Below, piece after piece: positions 1 to 13,690 of a stretch of DNA of 64,000 nt. Made by a program: the position numbers and the translations under genes. Position 1 is the stretch's first letter; every line of letters begins with the position of its first letter. This DNA comes from Larus michahellis (lineage: Eukaryota; Chordata; Aves; Charadriiformes; Laridae): NCBI RefSeq assembly GCF_964199755.1, contig NC_133906.1, positions 12,400,001 to 12,464,000 on the forward strand, read 5' to 3'. The notes under the pieces are model-generated. The model did no database searches, was not told the DNA's origin, and saw only the letters and a program-made list of their open reading frames with translations.

Positions 1-2670
1 TAGAGTCCCACCTTCATTAACAGCATTGTTTCCTGTTAGTGTATTTCAAAATACAGGGGTGATAGGGGTGAATTTGGCTTTAACATAATTAGTCTGATAA
101 TTAAAGCTTTGTAAGGTGCTTAAATGAGAGAGGCAGAGAGAGCTCCGAGGGTGTGTGAAGGGGTCGTGCTAAAGTTTCATTAACAAAAGAATTGGAAAAG
201 AAAGTTACGGAGAAGTCCCACAGTATTTGAGGACTGGGAAAGGGCTTATCTGGGAGAAATGCCGTAGGGTGTGTTGGAGATGAAATCTGTGGCTTCAGCC
301 AAACTGCCTGTGCTTGAAGATAAAGGTGTGCAAAAGCCTTCTTGCTGCTCTTCCTGTGGCAGTTACATTCTGTGTGAATCTGCCCCCTCTCCCCAGACCA
401 GCTGGTCTGGAGCCTCGCCTAAAGGTTGGTGCGCAGCAGGGGTTTATTCTTCATGTGGTACCCTGCCTCTGCCCCTGAGACAGTAAAGATTGTGATGGCC
501 GCTATTGAGTAATGTTGCCTTACCTGAATTTTTTGACCAGCATGAACTCAGAGACTGCAAGTCCATATGGAGAGCTGTTGAGCTGAACACGGTTTCGAGT
601 GCATGCAGACAGCTGTTGTATACTCTAACATTAAAGCATAAAAACCCCATGCCAAAATAGTATCGTGATATTCATAGGAGGATGGTGATTCATTGAAAAT
701 TGCGAAGTTGAACTAAAATGTCAGTTTCTACTGATCTGACATACAGTACTCACTATAAAACACCAGTGTGTAGGGTAGAGGTATGCTTTATGGCAGCTGA
801 GAAATGACAAGAATGCTCTGCTGGAAATCTATTAAACTGTGGGGGAAAGTACCCACAACGCCCACAAGTACCGATGGGCCTGACTTCATGGTTTATCCAA
901 TAGAATCAACACAAGATACATTCTACATGTATAACGCGGTCAGAAAATCCATCCTGTAGATTGGGTGCAAGTATTTTGCTGAACTGCAGAGGACGTTGGG
1001 ATTATCATCAAATCCAGGATATTAGCTGGCTGGCTTTTGCGTCCACGGTGCCTTCTCTGGCACAGGGAGATGCTGCTGGTAAAATAACAAGGGTTTTTAA
1101 TAAAAGAGGTCATTCTTAGGCTTGGGATAAGCCCGGCACCTCTGCAGAGAGTAGGCTAAAAGCTGTTTGTTTGTATGACAACAAAGCACTTTATAATTCC
1201 AGCAGCCAAAGAGGTAACACCGTGTGGCAAATAAGCTTTTATTGCTCGGTGTTTGTTCAGGGTGCTCTTAAAGGTCTTGGATGGATTGCTAGTGGGGCAG
1301 AGAGTCTTCACAGTGCCGCTTTGGGGCAAGGTGCGGAGGGGAGAACTTGTATGGATTTATGGCTCTTAGGGAAATCTTTTGCAAATACCAGTTTTATAGC
1401 ACAGCCTGATCTACCCCATGAGCACATGGGCTGCTTTTCAGCCACAAGAAGTCTGTCAGGAATGTTCTGGGGACTTCAGAAAGCCTCCAAGTAGGTGATA
1501 AACTCTGCCGGAGGCAGGAAAATCCCTTAAGGCTTTGCTGGCAGCAAGGTATCAGCGAGCTTTTGGGAACCCTCTGCCATTAACCAGAATTTTGGAAGAA
1601 GATGTATTTGGAAACAGCCGCTGAATTTAGTGTTTGTAGTGGTGTGGGGCGATGAAAAGGCTTTGCTGCTTGCTGTGATATTGATCTGTGGTGCGGCCGC
1701 CGCCTCCTCCTTGCGATGCACTGTCTGTGTGTCTGTCCCAGCAAGGGGATGGCGTTTCCAGTCCCTCTGTGCTCCGGGGCACTGGGATTCGGGGTCTCTG
1801 AAGCACTGCACCGAGCCACACAAACTGTGGGGTTTGGCCGGAGTCTGTACCTTGTTGCCTGCTTCCCAGGCACACATACGCCACGTCTCACTGTCCTGCA
1901 GCTGCCCTCTGTCATGGGGACCCGATGAAAGAGCCTCACATGTCTGTCCTGGCCATCTGGCCACCAGCTGGGTTGAGGGAAATGGATGGACTTGTTGGAG
2001 ACCCTGAATGCCGCATTCGGGAGTGCTCACAGCGAGACAGTCTTGAAGAGATCCTCTTACAAACCTGCAAGTTTCCAACTCAAGCCCTTTTCCGTGTTAC
2101 AAGCCGGAGTCATGCGCTAGTTCGTTGTTTCCGTAGTAGGGAGTTTCATGTGGATGGGAATACTGCAGCTGGCATATGGTTTGGCTGGTGAGCAGCCTTT
2201 ATTGATGGTCAGAATAATCTTGCAATGGCTTCAGTCCATCCTTTAAAACAAAAATTCAATTGTGAGGAAGTAGATTTTCAATTAATTTGAGCTTTTGGTT
2301 CGCTACTAATCACTCCAGCAGCAATGCTGTGTACACTAATTGCCTCCTCTGGTCATTTGTCCCTTGTTTGCAGTAAGTTCTTGCAAAGATGAGATTCCTT
2401 TGACATCTTGCACAGAAATTATTAGAAAATCTGCCCAATACTACTCACTATTTTTTGCTTTCCTTTACCACTAAGTAATTGAATTCTCACTCCACAAAAG
2501 CAGTCACCAATTTACTGAAAAAGATCATGTTTTTAGTGTTCATTCACAGCTAAAATATGTATTTGCCCATGGCTTTATGTTGTGTTAGAGAGTATTACTC
2601 AGTAAAGCTGGATTGTTTATCACATTGGTTTTGTCTCGTTTAGGAGGGCTCTGCCTGGGACAGGCTCCAC
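1..2670. other. Unique non-coding sequence, no gene seen
   Basis: I see no exon, RNA gene or interspersed repeat. Positions 80-115 contain two TAAT-core motifs close together (ATAATTAG and ATAATTAAAG), a homeodomain-site pattern. Positions 1690-2000 are more GC-rich, with a GCGGCCGCCGCC run near 1695. Several overlapping open frames there on both strands look like the by-product of few stop codons in GC-rich DNA. Positions 2210-2600 are AT-rich and unique. Confidence 0.6.
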
Positions 2671-2671
2671 A

Positions 2672-2690
2672 GGTGGTGCTAGGGGGCGGC
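2672..2690 (+). promoter_or_regulatory. CTCF-like core motif (weak)
   Basis: The segment contains CTAGGGGGCGGC, which fits the central part of the vertebrate CTCF consensus (YAGRKGGCR). The outer CCA of the motif is not matched. One isolated partial motif is weak evidence of binding; no second, oppositely oriented copy was noted nearby. Confidence 0.2.
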
Positions 2691-2699
2691 AACGTGAGA

Positions 2700-5600
2700 G
2701 ACCAAAGGCTGAATGAGGTTCTGAGGTCAAATTAATGTGTTCATAGCTCTGATATGGATGGTTGCAGATCATTGTTGAAGCAATCTGTTCTGTTTATAGT
2801 CACGCACATCCATACACTGCCACTGCCCACCCTTTCCCCCTCCTTTGCATAGAGGAAGGTTCCTGTAAATCCCCAAGCTGCTGTTTAGTGCTGCTGTATT
2901 ATGTATCCAGATCAAGTGGCCATAAGAACATGGTCAGATGGAGATGCTTCTATTTAACGTAGGTTATAAACCCTCTGAGGGAATGATTGCCCCACTGAAT
3001 TAATGGTCAATGCTTATGACACCTCTTCGTGGCCTTCGTATGCTCCTACTTACAGGCAAGAGAGACAACAGTGGAAACCAGGTCAGATGTTGGGCAAGGG
3101 ATCCTCCTATCTGAGTTTGAGGGTTGGTTCATTCAGACACCTTTCAAAACCATTTCCACGTGCCCTAGCTGGGTGCTGGTAGCCATCAGACTGGTGAACA
3201 AGAAGCAGCTGGTAGATGCTGACCATCCATCTCCCACAGGTTCCTGTGGTCACAGGCTCTGATTCAAAGTTTGTCCTGTGTCTGAGAGCTTCGAGTTGAT
3301 GTAGTTAGGAGCTGTGCTAAACTCTCAGACACATTAGCCTAACCAGCTATCTAAATCTGGGAGAGGCTTTGGATTGAGCACAGAGTGGAGTCACACTCCT
3401 CTGCTACGGAAGAGGCAGTTGTTGTGAGCCAGCCAGCCTGGAGCTTTTCTCCACGGCTGGTGTGATTTGAACCTTAGCGGTAAGCCATGCACCGTATTGT
3501 TATTGTCTGTAGATATTCACTTTCCCTGACCCCGGGGGCTGTCTCTGTGCCTAAAGCGGTGATGGGTTTAAATGCTTCCGCTCATATGCCCAAGCCTGAT
3601 TTAGGTGGCTTAGTGCTTGGGAGGTGAGCGTGGAGTGAGGGCGGGCGGCCGCACGCCCCCCTCACCGGGCTGCCTGCTCTCGCCTGGCTAATTATTGCGC
3701 CTGCTACAAAGTTTACTGAATTTTGGCCTCTGGGGGTCATGGAGCTTGAATAAATAAAATCTTCAGGCCCGGAGGGATAAGTGTGTTCTATAATGCCATA
3801 ATCAGTTTGGAGAATGAGCTTTTGCTGCAGCTTCAAATTGGGTCTTCAAACGGTGGTGCCGTTAATAGGATTTTACGTGTGCTGTGAAATTTCTGAACTT
3901 ATCTACACTGTTGTTTGACATGCAAAGTGCGATGTTGTCTTTTTATTAGCAGGCCTGTGTGTCTGACATATCTCCATACTAGGGCTGTGGATAGACATCT
4001 TAAAAGCAAATTGTAATCGAAATTCTGAGCAGGATGAGACGAGAATTAGCTGCCTGTCTAGTGCTTTTCTGTTTATCTCCAAATGTCAGCACTCAGCGCT
4101 GAAAGTTTTGATAGGAAGGCATCTGCTGTTCCAGGCTAGAGAATTAGCGAAGGAGAGAATTAGGGTGTGGGGAAGGAGAGGGCTAATTGAACCACGCCGC
4201 AGTGACAATAGCTCTGGAATACGCTGGTGGTAGGTCAAAAGTACCAAGTGTGAGTTGGAGCAGGAATGACTCACGCTGATTTGCAAAGAAGCCCCTTATA
4301 GAACGTTTCGTGTTACCAAACGCTTGAGATAAGATACAGAAATCCCTCTCCTCAGTCTCTAACTCAGAACGGGGAAGGTGTCTCGTTCTGCTGCTGAGGA
4401 TGGGAGCTCACACCCGTCCCCCGGTCCCAAGCCCAGAGCTGCTTTCCAAAATGATCCAGCTACAAGGCGGCGTTTGAGCAGAGTCACAATGGCAAATGCA
4501 TCGCTGTTAATCACTTTGATTCTTTATGTGACGTTTGCCATGCCTTACATTGGAAATGATTTGTTTACGTATGTACTGTGTGAGATTTAGTAATACGATG
4601 TCATCAACCGCACAAAATGTGGTCACAATTTCACAAGGCTCAGCTTTTACTCTGTATTTCTGTAAAACTTTTAGTTCAGCATATTTAATCTATGATACGT
4701 TCACAGGTATATTTTGTGCTCGTATTTTTGTACTTTGAGCTCCACTCCCAACAGCGTTCAGACTTCGGGTGGTCTGTTAGCGCCTTGCAGTGCACTGGAG
4801 AGAGCACGTGAGCTCTCTGTTGGTCTTCCCTTTATTTCCAAAGCAGCTGCTCCCGTAGATTTTGGTGGCCTGTGTGTGTCTGTAGCTCTGCTTTCCTTGT
4901 TTCATCTGCTTAGGGAAGGTGACAATTTCGATTCTGATGTAGCTGCCTGGTTGCTTTCAGAATACGTTTGAGTTAAAAAATGGCATTGATGTAAAAAGGT
5001 ACATTTTTAGAGTGACAGAAGAGGCTGTGGTCAATAGTGTGTTACACGCTTTCATGAGACTTTGGGCATCAAGCTGTGAGCAGCAGGTTAACGGCGTTCT
5101 TGATAGCGTCTCTGAAAGTGAACTGGACTCACCGTAATTCCTGGGATGGCTCTAATTCAGCAGGACCCTTTGCATACTTCAAGACCTTCATGTACTTCTC
5201 TGTAAAGAGTCTCATAAAATACTGTGTTTCTACACTTACTTATTTTCCTTCTGTCGATGCCGAAGTCAGGAGTAACATACACTTTGCCATTCAGGCCTTA
5301 TTTTTCATTTCTGCAGGATGATTTTCTCTTTTGAGCTATTTTTCAACTCTATGTGCTAGTTAATAGATTTGCAGTAACTTGTACATTCTTCGATTAAAGG
5401 ACTTGACCCCCACGACATTGGCTGCTGTTACATAGATGCTAAGGAAGGGATGGAGTTGCTTTAGTATTCTGCCTTCTCAGTCAGAAATGTGTGTATCTAT
5501 GGAACTGCAGAGTTCGGGGTCTAGGCCCTTGTCCCTTGACCGTCTGCCGTGGTGTGAACGGCTTTTGTTTTGGGACTGAGATGTTCTGGCAGAATCAGGA

Positions 5601-7975
5601 TGGAAAGTTTACGTTGTGCGTTCCTGGGTAGGTGTCCCATTGAAAGTGGGCATTGGGTCTCCGATCTTCTAACCCTGAGCCGGGAACTGGTGTTGAACGG
5701 TCTAATACAGTCATTAGATGTGCCGTAGCAAGCTGTGGACCATAAAATCGTACTGCACAGACCACGGTACCCCATTGCATGGCTGGATCCACTGCAGCGG
5801 CTGTTGTTGCTCTTCTGGTGAAGCCAGCGCAGGACGTGCAGCTCCGGATCTGCTGGCCAAGCCCTTTTCACAGCATTTTGTCACTGTTCTCACACATGCA
5901 AACCTCACTCCTCTCCCCGTGGCTTTTCAATCCATACTCCCAGTGGGATGTTTTATTTTTAATACCTGTTCAACACTGGAACTCTCTCACAGGTTTTTGC
6001 CGTCCCTGGTAACCACACCAGTGGTGCTATTTTTACCAGGAGCTGCGAAATGCCAGCACAGCACTGAAAATTTTAACATTCCAACTGTGCATCTGTATCT
6101 GCTCAAGTCTTCGTTGCGTCACTGAGCTTCAGCTCGCTCTGTTCTTTTCTGCCTTTATATTTCATTATTTACAACACACGTTTTCTGACCCAAAACCATC
6201 GTCTCTCTCAGTTCACTCAAGTTTGAAAACAGTGCTCTGAGCCTCACTGCATCACGTCGGATGCTGCCCGGACTGGGGGAGGTCTCTCCCACCTCTGCTC
6301 TCCCTGTGCTGGTGAAGTCTGCAGTGAATGGGACATCTCCTGCGTGCTCATGTCTCTGTGCCGAGCAGCACATGTAAAAACTCCCCAGCATCACCTCTAG
6401 CATTTTATTTGCACGTTCTTCTGTACCTCAAGTATCTTTGACCTGTCGTTATAGCAGGGAGTGACCCTTGCTGTTGCCCCATGGTTGTGTTGGTGGCCAC
6501 ATGGTGCAGTGGACAGAGCGGAGCTCACTGCTGTCTCCCTCTCCCATCATCTGTTAGAGAATTGTCCGTTCTTTTTGCTTGTTTTCATGCAAAGATCATG
6601 CTGCTGGTGTACAGCGTGATGATCAGCACTCCGTAGGGAGCGTTCACTGCTGCTTCCACCTTCCTCTCACCTTCTTCGCTACCAATATTTCCACCTTGGC
6701 AGCAAAAATGGAAAGACCCAATATAGAAAACAACCTTTTTCTCTACAGTCTCTTTGGCAACCTGTGGCATGAGATGAAAATCTCACAGTGAAAACGCATT
6801 TTATCATGTAATTGGGTAAGGGCTGTATCGTCAAATGATAAGGAGAAAGGGCTATAACGGAGCTGGTTGGGAGGTGAAACCTGGCCTTTTGAAAAATTTG
6901 AACTAATTTGGAAATCTGACAATGCTTTTTTCAATTCACCTTCAGGAGTACCTTTCAAACAAAAATTCTTAAAGGTATATTAGAGACTTGAAATCTCAAA
7001 ATGTCACCTGAGGTTTTCTGTCCTGCAGGACAAAAAGTTCTTATTACCATCATTTTTGAGGTTATTTGTATGAAAGTTATTTTTACCATCTCTTTTTTTT
7101 ATTAATTTATTTGTATTTTGTTCCTACTACAAGCAACATACAGAATAAAACCTCAGAGAGCCCTTGCATCTCAGAGCCTGCAGTCTAAATGGAGAAGAAC
7201 TATTAGGACCTCCTTCTGCAGAGGGATTGGTAAAATGATTATAATACCATAAATATACTTTTTAGAAAACAGCTGCCTATGAAATCAGTATCAAACTGTT
7301 CTGTTGCCAGTACAGCTATTTGTAACTTTTCCAGTTTCAGCTCATCGAAATGTTAAATGGCGGTGAAGAAGGGAGGGGGAACCATGGAAATATTTTATAG
7401 CATTCGTTCCATTATTCCTCTGTTTTATTCCTTACGCGTCATCCTGTGGCAGAGCTTCAGGAGCGCGTTGCCTGAGATGTTGAGCAAGTGCTGACAAAAG
7501 GGGGGGTTCCCCTTTCCCGGGGCTCTGGCGCAGGCGGGAGCCGCTGCAAAGCTTTCGGGAGGAGCACTCGCTCTCCAAGGCGAGAGGGAGACACACGGCC
7601 TTATTTCGGCAGGTGATCGAATGTAAATACCATGATGAAAAAGCTGGTGATGAATTAAATTCTGGTGTACGTGTTTAACCTGCAAAATGCACTTTTTGTA
7701 AGACTGATTTATTACAAAGTTCTCTTATGCAAATAAGTTATAAAGACAAGTGATGAAGTGCTGCTGGGTTCTCTTCACGTGTATCACGGATTAGGATCGA
7801 TGTGCAATGACTAATTAATGCTACTAAGAAGCTGCAGGAGAGGGTAATACAGGCAGAAGTTGGGTTTTTTAAAGAGGTAAGACTAAAAGCTATCTTTGCC
7901 AAACCGAAGGGGAGTAAAATAAAAGTTTGAGACTAAAAGCTGCATTTTGGAAATGTTTATAGCAGGAATTTCTCA
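2700..7975. other. Unique non-coding sequence, no gene seen
   Basis: No repeat family or exon is recognised. A short CpG-rich patch with a NotI-type GCGGCCGC lies at about 3630-3680. It is followed to about 3960 by AT-rich unique sequence. Open frames up to about 135 codons around 5.7-6.1 kb overlap on both strands with no splice context and no family resemblance. Confidence 0.6.
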
Positions 7976-7978
7976 CCC

Positions 7979-8066
7979 AAAAGAAAAAGCAAACAAAAAA
8001 AAAAAACCAGGAAAAAAGCAAACAAAAAACCACCAAAGAAAACAACCAAAAACCCACCAGCCCCCC
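7979..8066 (+). repeat. A-rich low-complexity tract
   Basis: Almost only A and C for about 85 bases, including a run of twelve or so A residues. The word GCAAACAAAAAA occurs twice about 30 bases apart. CR1, the dominant bird LINE, does not leave poly(A) tails. This is therefore either a simple low-complexity tract or, less likely, the decayed tail of a processed retrocopy. No cDNA-like body is recognisable upstream. Confidence 0.8.
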
Positions 8067-8647
8067 AGAAGTCTAGTGTTGTTCTCATCTCTCAGTGCAA
8101 GGAGTGGGAGAGTCGTGGTCTTGCCCAGCGTGAGTGAAAGAGCCACTCAGGCAGGTACTGGTACTTCTAAAAGCAGAGGAGCCTTTGCGTGGAATTTCTG
8201 TGAAATGCTGGAGGTTTTGGGTCCATTCCTGCCCATGGCATTCGTGTTCAGCCCCTCAGCTCACACAGTGGGAGCTGTGGGGACCTTTCCCTGTCCGTCT
8301 GTTGTCCTCTGTGTGCGACTCCGTCCTCCCTTGCGCGCAGATCCTGCTCCTGGTGCAACTGGGGAGAACTTTGGTATCGACTGCAATTTAGCATTTGCTT
8401 CCTTAGGGTTGGTTTATTTTTTATGGTTTTTTTTTATCATCTTGAGGTTTGAATTACGGGGTTTTGATCTTGCTCTGTGGGGACTGACCTCCTTGTGAAC
8501 TAAACATCTGGTATCCAATACAGATTGGTAAAAGAATTAATTTTAGCTCTGCGAGGAATATGCAGCTCTTGAGAGCAGTGGGGAGGAGCAGCAGTCTCCC
8601 GTCTACCGGGAGTACCAGCTCCTTGCTGTTTCACAAGTTCATAGCTC

Positions 8648-8671
8648 TTTTTTTTTTCTTTTTTTTTTTTT
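8648..8671 (+). repeat. Poly(T) tract
   Basis: A T homopolymer of 24 bases interrupted by a single C. Length is likely polymorphic. Confidence 0.9.
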
Positions 8672-8679
8672 AACCTGGC

Positions 8680-11600
8680 AGCAGCATGAAAGGATGGGAG
8701 AAGAGGGGGAAAAAAACCTGAATGCTAATTTCCTCCCCCCGCCTGCCTTTAGGTACATGTTTCAGAAATGATTTGTTCCTGTACAAATCCTGTTTTTTAT
8801 ACCTTTTTATTAAACAAAGCCTCCAAATAAATTTTAGCTGCTTTCCTGCCTGCCTAATCCTCATGTTTTCGTACAGATAAATCTTGTATAATTAGCTGTA
8901 GCTGGGGAAGCCTGCAGTGCCTGACGAGAATGAAATGAAACATCTCATCGAGCTGCAGCGGGCACGAGCCCGGGCTCCAGCATCCCTCGCCCCAGCCCGG
9001 GGTTGGTGCAGACCCCGGGTGGTGCGGCTCCCACCAGCTGCTTTTAATTGCTTCAGCCAATACCAGAATCTTTGTTTATGCCTTCCTAGGGTTGCCGAAA
9101 TGCGCGTTGAAGCTGGTGGGATTTGAAAACAGTTGAAACCTTAAATTTCCATGCCGGTAGAAAGGTATTCGCTGTCCCGATCTCTCTCCGCTCTCCCCCC
9201 CTCTGTGCTCACCGGGAAAATACCGACACAGGAAAAAACAGTTCCTCTAGCCTGTCTGTGGAGATGTCTAGCTGCTGAAAAGACAGACATTTTAGCTCAC
9301 GAGTGTTAAAATACAATTCTTTTGTTCTCTGTAAACTATCTTTTAAAGCAATATTTGAAATAAGAAGTGAATTGGGTATTTTATCAATCAGGCACCTCTG
9401 TAAAAATAAGAAATCTTGCTGGGATACAGGTTAATCAGCTTTGGTCTTGCATGGCAAGGACGCAGAGAGCTGTGGGCAGTTCCATTCACTCATTTCTATG
9501 GGCATTGGCTCAGTCTCAACGTGCATAATATATTTTGAACAGACTTTTGATGCCAACAGTGTGTTTAGCCACTTTCTGTGTTGTATTCTCTCCTTTTTCT
9601 TTTAAATCGTTGGTGGTTAAACTGATGCTTTATCTCTAAAATTAATACTTAGCCCACAATTTATGGCTCTTCACTTCAAATCACAGAGGTAACGCGTCAG
9701 TCATTTATAAATTCATTCAACTGTGGATCATATGGAACAATTACGGGGACTTTGCACAGCACAGGAAAAGCTTGCCTTCCCAGATTTTTGTGTTTCATGT
9801 AGGCAGGGACTTGTTTTAGTATTGGTAAATTGGTACGTTATTTTTGAAGTGTTTCACGGATTTTTTTTCCACGCTATTTGGGAGTGGGGAGAGGAGGGCT
9901 TCCTCGCCATGCAAGTGGCTGAACCGACGGCATTATCAGCGATAGAACTGACAAGACGATCTTTTTTAAGGGTGAACTTTATGTTGAATTATGTCAGACC
10001 GTAAAGCTGGGTGCCAAGTTAACCTGCTTCAGCTCGTAGCGTTGCCCCCTCTCTTGTCTCTGCGGATCCGTCCGTTAGCACAAGGGCAGGAGCGCTGCAG
10101 GATCCGTGAGCAGGGAGTATTATCCATCAGACCACTCGGGTGTTTCACCTGCTAGCACCGAGTATTGGTTCTGGCACAACAGTTTGAAATGAGCCGCCTT
10201 ACGTTCCTTCCGTAGTCCAAGCTCTATGCAGTCGCTTCTGTCTCGTCAATCCACACAGCTGAATTATCCCATCGCTTGGGTAGTTCTTTGTGGGAAGTTC
10301 TGTAATGGTAATTGGCATCTAAATGTTAATTTCTCCTGCTGGTTTCTTCTGTGATCAGCCAGTCCTTCTCCCCTTCTTCAAAGGTGGGAGACAGGCAGGC
10401 ATACATAAAGGAAGCAAAAGAAAAGAGAAATTGGTAGAACTGGTTTTAAACTGCAGAGCTACCCTGATCCAAACATACATCAAAGCATTCAGGCATCAAA
10501 CCAGCCGGGTCCAGAGTTTGTGAGAACATTTCCACTTCAAACTACATGATATTTTTCAAGGAAATTTTTCTTCTGTGTCATCTCTCTCTATATATACACA
10601 CATGCACATAAAAAAGACAAAAGGAAAGGAGGACTTGAGAATCAAACATGTAATTTCTTGTTTATTGAGCAGGAAAGATTGTGTCAGGCTCTCTGCTTTA
10701 TTCAGGCAGCTTTCTGAAACCCCAAAGTCTCCTTCTGTAAGGATCATCTCCCTCTTCTCCCCAGGATCGTGGCTGGCACCCCCCCGGCATCTCACATCAG
10801 TGACCTGCCCTGAGGGAGCTTGGTCTCCCAAAGTACCGGGCACCCAGCTCTCGTGGAAGTGGGAGAGAAGAGGCAAGAAGGTAGAATGCAGGTTCATCCT
10901 GGGAGCTTGGGACAACGGTCAAAACAGGGACCAGTTTTCTGGACCTTTTCTCAAACAGCAGCTGCTGAAACAAACGTTCCCGTAATTCTGCATTAACGTT
11001 GTCTCTGCATAGCGTGGGTTTTACTTCCTTTCCATCCAAGATGGATTAAAAACATTCTGCGCCTTTGCTTCAACTGATTGAGTTGAAAATGAAAAGTCCC
11101 AGGAAAAAAATGAATTTCTGGGGAAGGAAAGGGACTGTGCAACTAAGCCAACTGAGCTCAGCTGATATTTAATTCTGTTGCTGGGTCGCGCTGGGTGTGA
11201 TACCTCGGACTTCACAGAAGTACAGAGAAAAAGGAAATTCTATTATATTAAGAATATGGCAGACTGATAAAGTTATTGGAGAAATGAAACTTTTGCAAAT
11301 GCTCTTTAGACCTTGCCTTGCTTTCCCCAATATGAAAATGAATGATGAGGAGGACAAAACTTGTAACCTCTCAAACTCCTTCCTTCGGATTTGATTCTGT
11401 TTCTCTGACACGATGGCTGTGGCTTTTGCCTGACTAAGAGCTCAGGGAATAAACTTCTAAGTACCTTAAACATGGGAGAAAACTAGGTTATTTCACCATT
11501 CTTCACCTGTAGCTGGCTCCGTGGTTCAGAGCGGTCTGGTAAATTGCTCTGTCGGCACGATCTGCTCCTTCCTTTCCCTTTGCGCAGCCTCTTTGAAGCT

Positions 11601-12370
11601 CTGCGTTTCCAGAGCTCTGGACCGGGGTATTTTTAGGAGAATAGAAACTTGAAGAAATGATGTTGAGGAATGTTGGGATGTTCTTGTTTAGTGCATGTAA
11701 GCAGATGACTTGTGTGTCCTTAGGTATTTAAGTAAGGATTTCTGTGTGCCAATGCTCAAAAGAAAATGCCCACCATTTTTTCTTCACCAATGTGATCCCT
11801 TCTGATTATTCCGCTATGGTGTTTTTTAAGCAATCTAGGAACAGCAGTGGAAGGAAGGGGCTGCTAAACCTTTAAAATGAAGCTGAACAAAAAATGAATG
11901 CATTCCAGCAATAATTGGTTTCTGTACACAGAGATAAGCTGCCAAAATAACAAGGCTGTGATGTGAAATGCTGGCTACCCTCCTACGAGAAACTGCTGGT
12001 CTAATCCTTCGCTGGAGTAAAAAATAATGAAATTCCATAAGAGTAATGGTGCTATGACAGCTTACATCAGCTGAGCATGTGACCCCATCCTGTTCAGGGC
12101 ATAAAGAAATACATTGGTGCAGATTTCCGGAAAGCCCAGAACCTGTCATTTTGAAATAACTCTCTGAAAGCTTTTGCATGAAGACATGGTAATTTATGCA
12201 ATCACCACAGTGGGACCTTGTTGATTTTCCAAAAAAGGCAAGAAAAAGAAGTGCTAGCATGCTCCACCACCTTGAAGTTGTAAGGTGGTAGAATGAAGTT
12301 GGCTGAGCAACAGATCATTAGGAAAGCAAATCAGGAATGTAATAAGCTGTGCGCATCGCAGTGTTCCCAC
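8680..12370. other. Unique non-coding sequence, no gene seen
   Basis: A GC-rich patch lies at 8960-9030. A short compound TC/TA/CA dinucleotide tract lies at about 10582-10612. The sequence around 9560-9720 is AT-rich and unique. The 141-codon - strand frame at 11835-12260 has no recognised domain and no supporting splice signals, so I do not call it. Confidence 0.6.
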
Positions 12371-12373
12371 ACA

Positions 12374-12745
12374 ACTGGAGCACTTGTCCTGCGAGGAGAG
12401 GCTGAGGAACTGGGCTTTTTTAGCCTGGAGAGGTGAGGGCTTTGGGGGGATCTAACAGAAGCCTTCCAGTAGCCGAGAAGAGGTCAAAGAAGACGAAGCC
12501 AGGGGCTCTGCTCAGCTGCACAGAGGGAGAAGGAGAGACGACAATGATAAAGTGAAGGAGAAGGGAATCTAGAGGATCAGATTTTGACTATGAGGATAAC
12601 TGAACACCGGCCCGGGGGGTTTCTGGAGTGTTTGCTCTTGGTGGCTTTCAAGACCCAACTGCCCTCAGCAACCTGCCAGAACTCAGCGTTGACCCTTCCT
12701 CGAGCAGAAGGTTGGACTAGAGGCTCACTGAGGACCCCGGCAGCA
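12374..12745 (+). mobile_element. CR1 LINE fragment, old, 3' part
   Basis: The segment matches the well-known 3' region of avian CR1 in order. It starts with a GGAGCAC...GAGGAGAGGCTGAGGAACTGGGC block, then TTTAGCCTGGAGAGG. Near the end it has CAACCTGCC, CTCGAGCAG and AGGTTGGACTAGA, as in CR1 just before its 3' terminus. Many substitutions and small indels show it is old. The terminal 8-bp repeats (ATTCTATG type) are not recognisable, so the 3' end is eroded. CR1 copies are normally 5' truncated by incomplete reverse transcription, which fits the length. No reverse-transcriptase frame survives. Confidence 0.8.
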
Positions 12746-13453
12746 CAAAGGGCGCTGTAACTGTCATGCCCACCAGAGGAAAGGGAGAGCTTCTGACTTC
12801 CACCAACCCAGGGTCAAGCTCACAGCGTGTTCTTCTGCTTTCTGATTTTGTGTCCATGGAAGTTCTCTGTATTCACTTTCATGTGGAGTAGGAGCAGGAG
12901 CTTGCCATGAGAGGTTAAAATACGATGTTGAGCACAAGTGCGAAACTCTTCAAGGTCCAAGGCTGCCCAAGAGTTTTCACATATAAAAGTCGATATTCAG
13001 TCAGTGTAAATATAACTCAGTTCTGTGTGGATTCAAGAGGATAGCACATCATCTCCCTGAGGCACAATTTCTTCATTGAGATAGGGGCTCCGCTGGCTTC
13101 TGTGCCGAAACAAGCTCAGTGGCTGATTTCAATGTTATTCTGAACACCAGGAACTTTAAAGACGGGCTATTATGTTTTGATAATCATTTAGCTACTCTCA
13201 GATCAGGCACTAAACTCCCAAGGATCCTCATTTGTGCAAATTACGCCCTGATGCTTTGAAACGTACTTGCGCATGACCTGGCGTGATGCATGATCCGAAT
13301 GCTTCATCTCTGCACTGGCCTCCCCGCGATAACAGATGTCCGAGGAATAGGCTGGCATCACTTACTGGGTCGTTAGAGACAGAAACATTCCAGCATAATT
13401 TAAATTATTTTTTAAAATGCACAGTGTAATGCATAGGATGGGAGCGAATCGCC

Positions 13454-13486
13454 TTTTTTTTTTATTTTTATTTTTTTTTTAAAAAA
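13454..13486 (+). repeat. T-rich tract followed by A run
   Basis: About 27 bases that are nearly all T, then six A residues. This is a simple low-complexity tract whose T and A runs can pair with each other. Confidence 0.85.
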
Positions 13487-13559
13487 TACAAAAACCTCTG
13501 CATAAAAATGAGTTGAAAATACTCAGCAATGCGTGGAGCAGAAGTAAAAAGAATTTGTG

Positions 13560-13690
13560 CTTTTCTCCCCGACTTATGTACATCTGCTGGCGGTAATTGA
13601 ATATATCTTTCCCAGGAGGAAAGAGAAGCAACTCACCTGCTAGAATTCATGCATTAATTGGTGTGAATATTCAGAGTCTCTTGAGAAAAC
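13560..13690. other. Candidate conserved non-coding element
   Basis: Unique AT-rich sequence with clustered homeodomain-type cores: GGTAATTGAATATA near 13592 and GCATTAATTGGTGTGAATATTC near 13650. No low complexity is present and all frames are broken by stops. The call is by composition and motif clustering only; conservation cannot be seen from one sequence. Confidence 0.25.

Noticed and set aside
1527..2078. 183-codon - strand frame overlapped by four others
   Set aside because: GC-rich patch with frames on both strands and no splice or domain support.
7979..8066. A-rich tract as the poly(A) tail of a processed pseudogene
   Set aside because: No recognisable cDNA-like sequence upstream and no flanking duplication seen.
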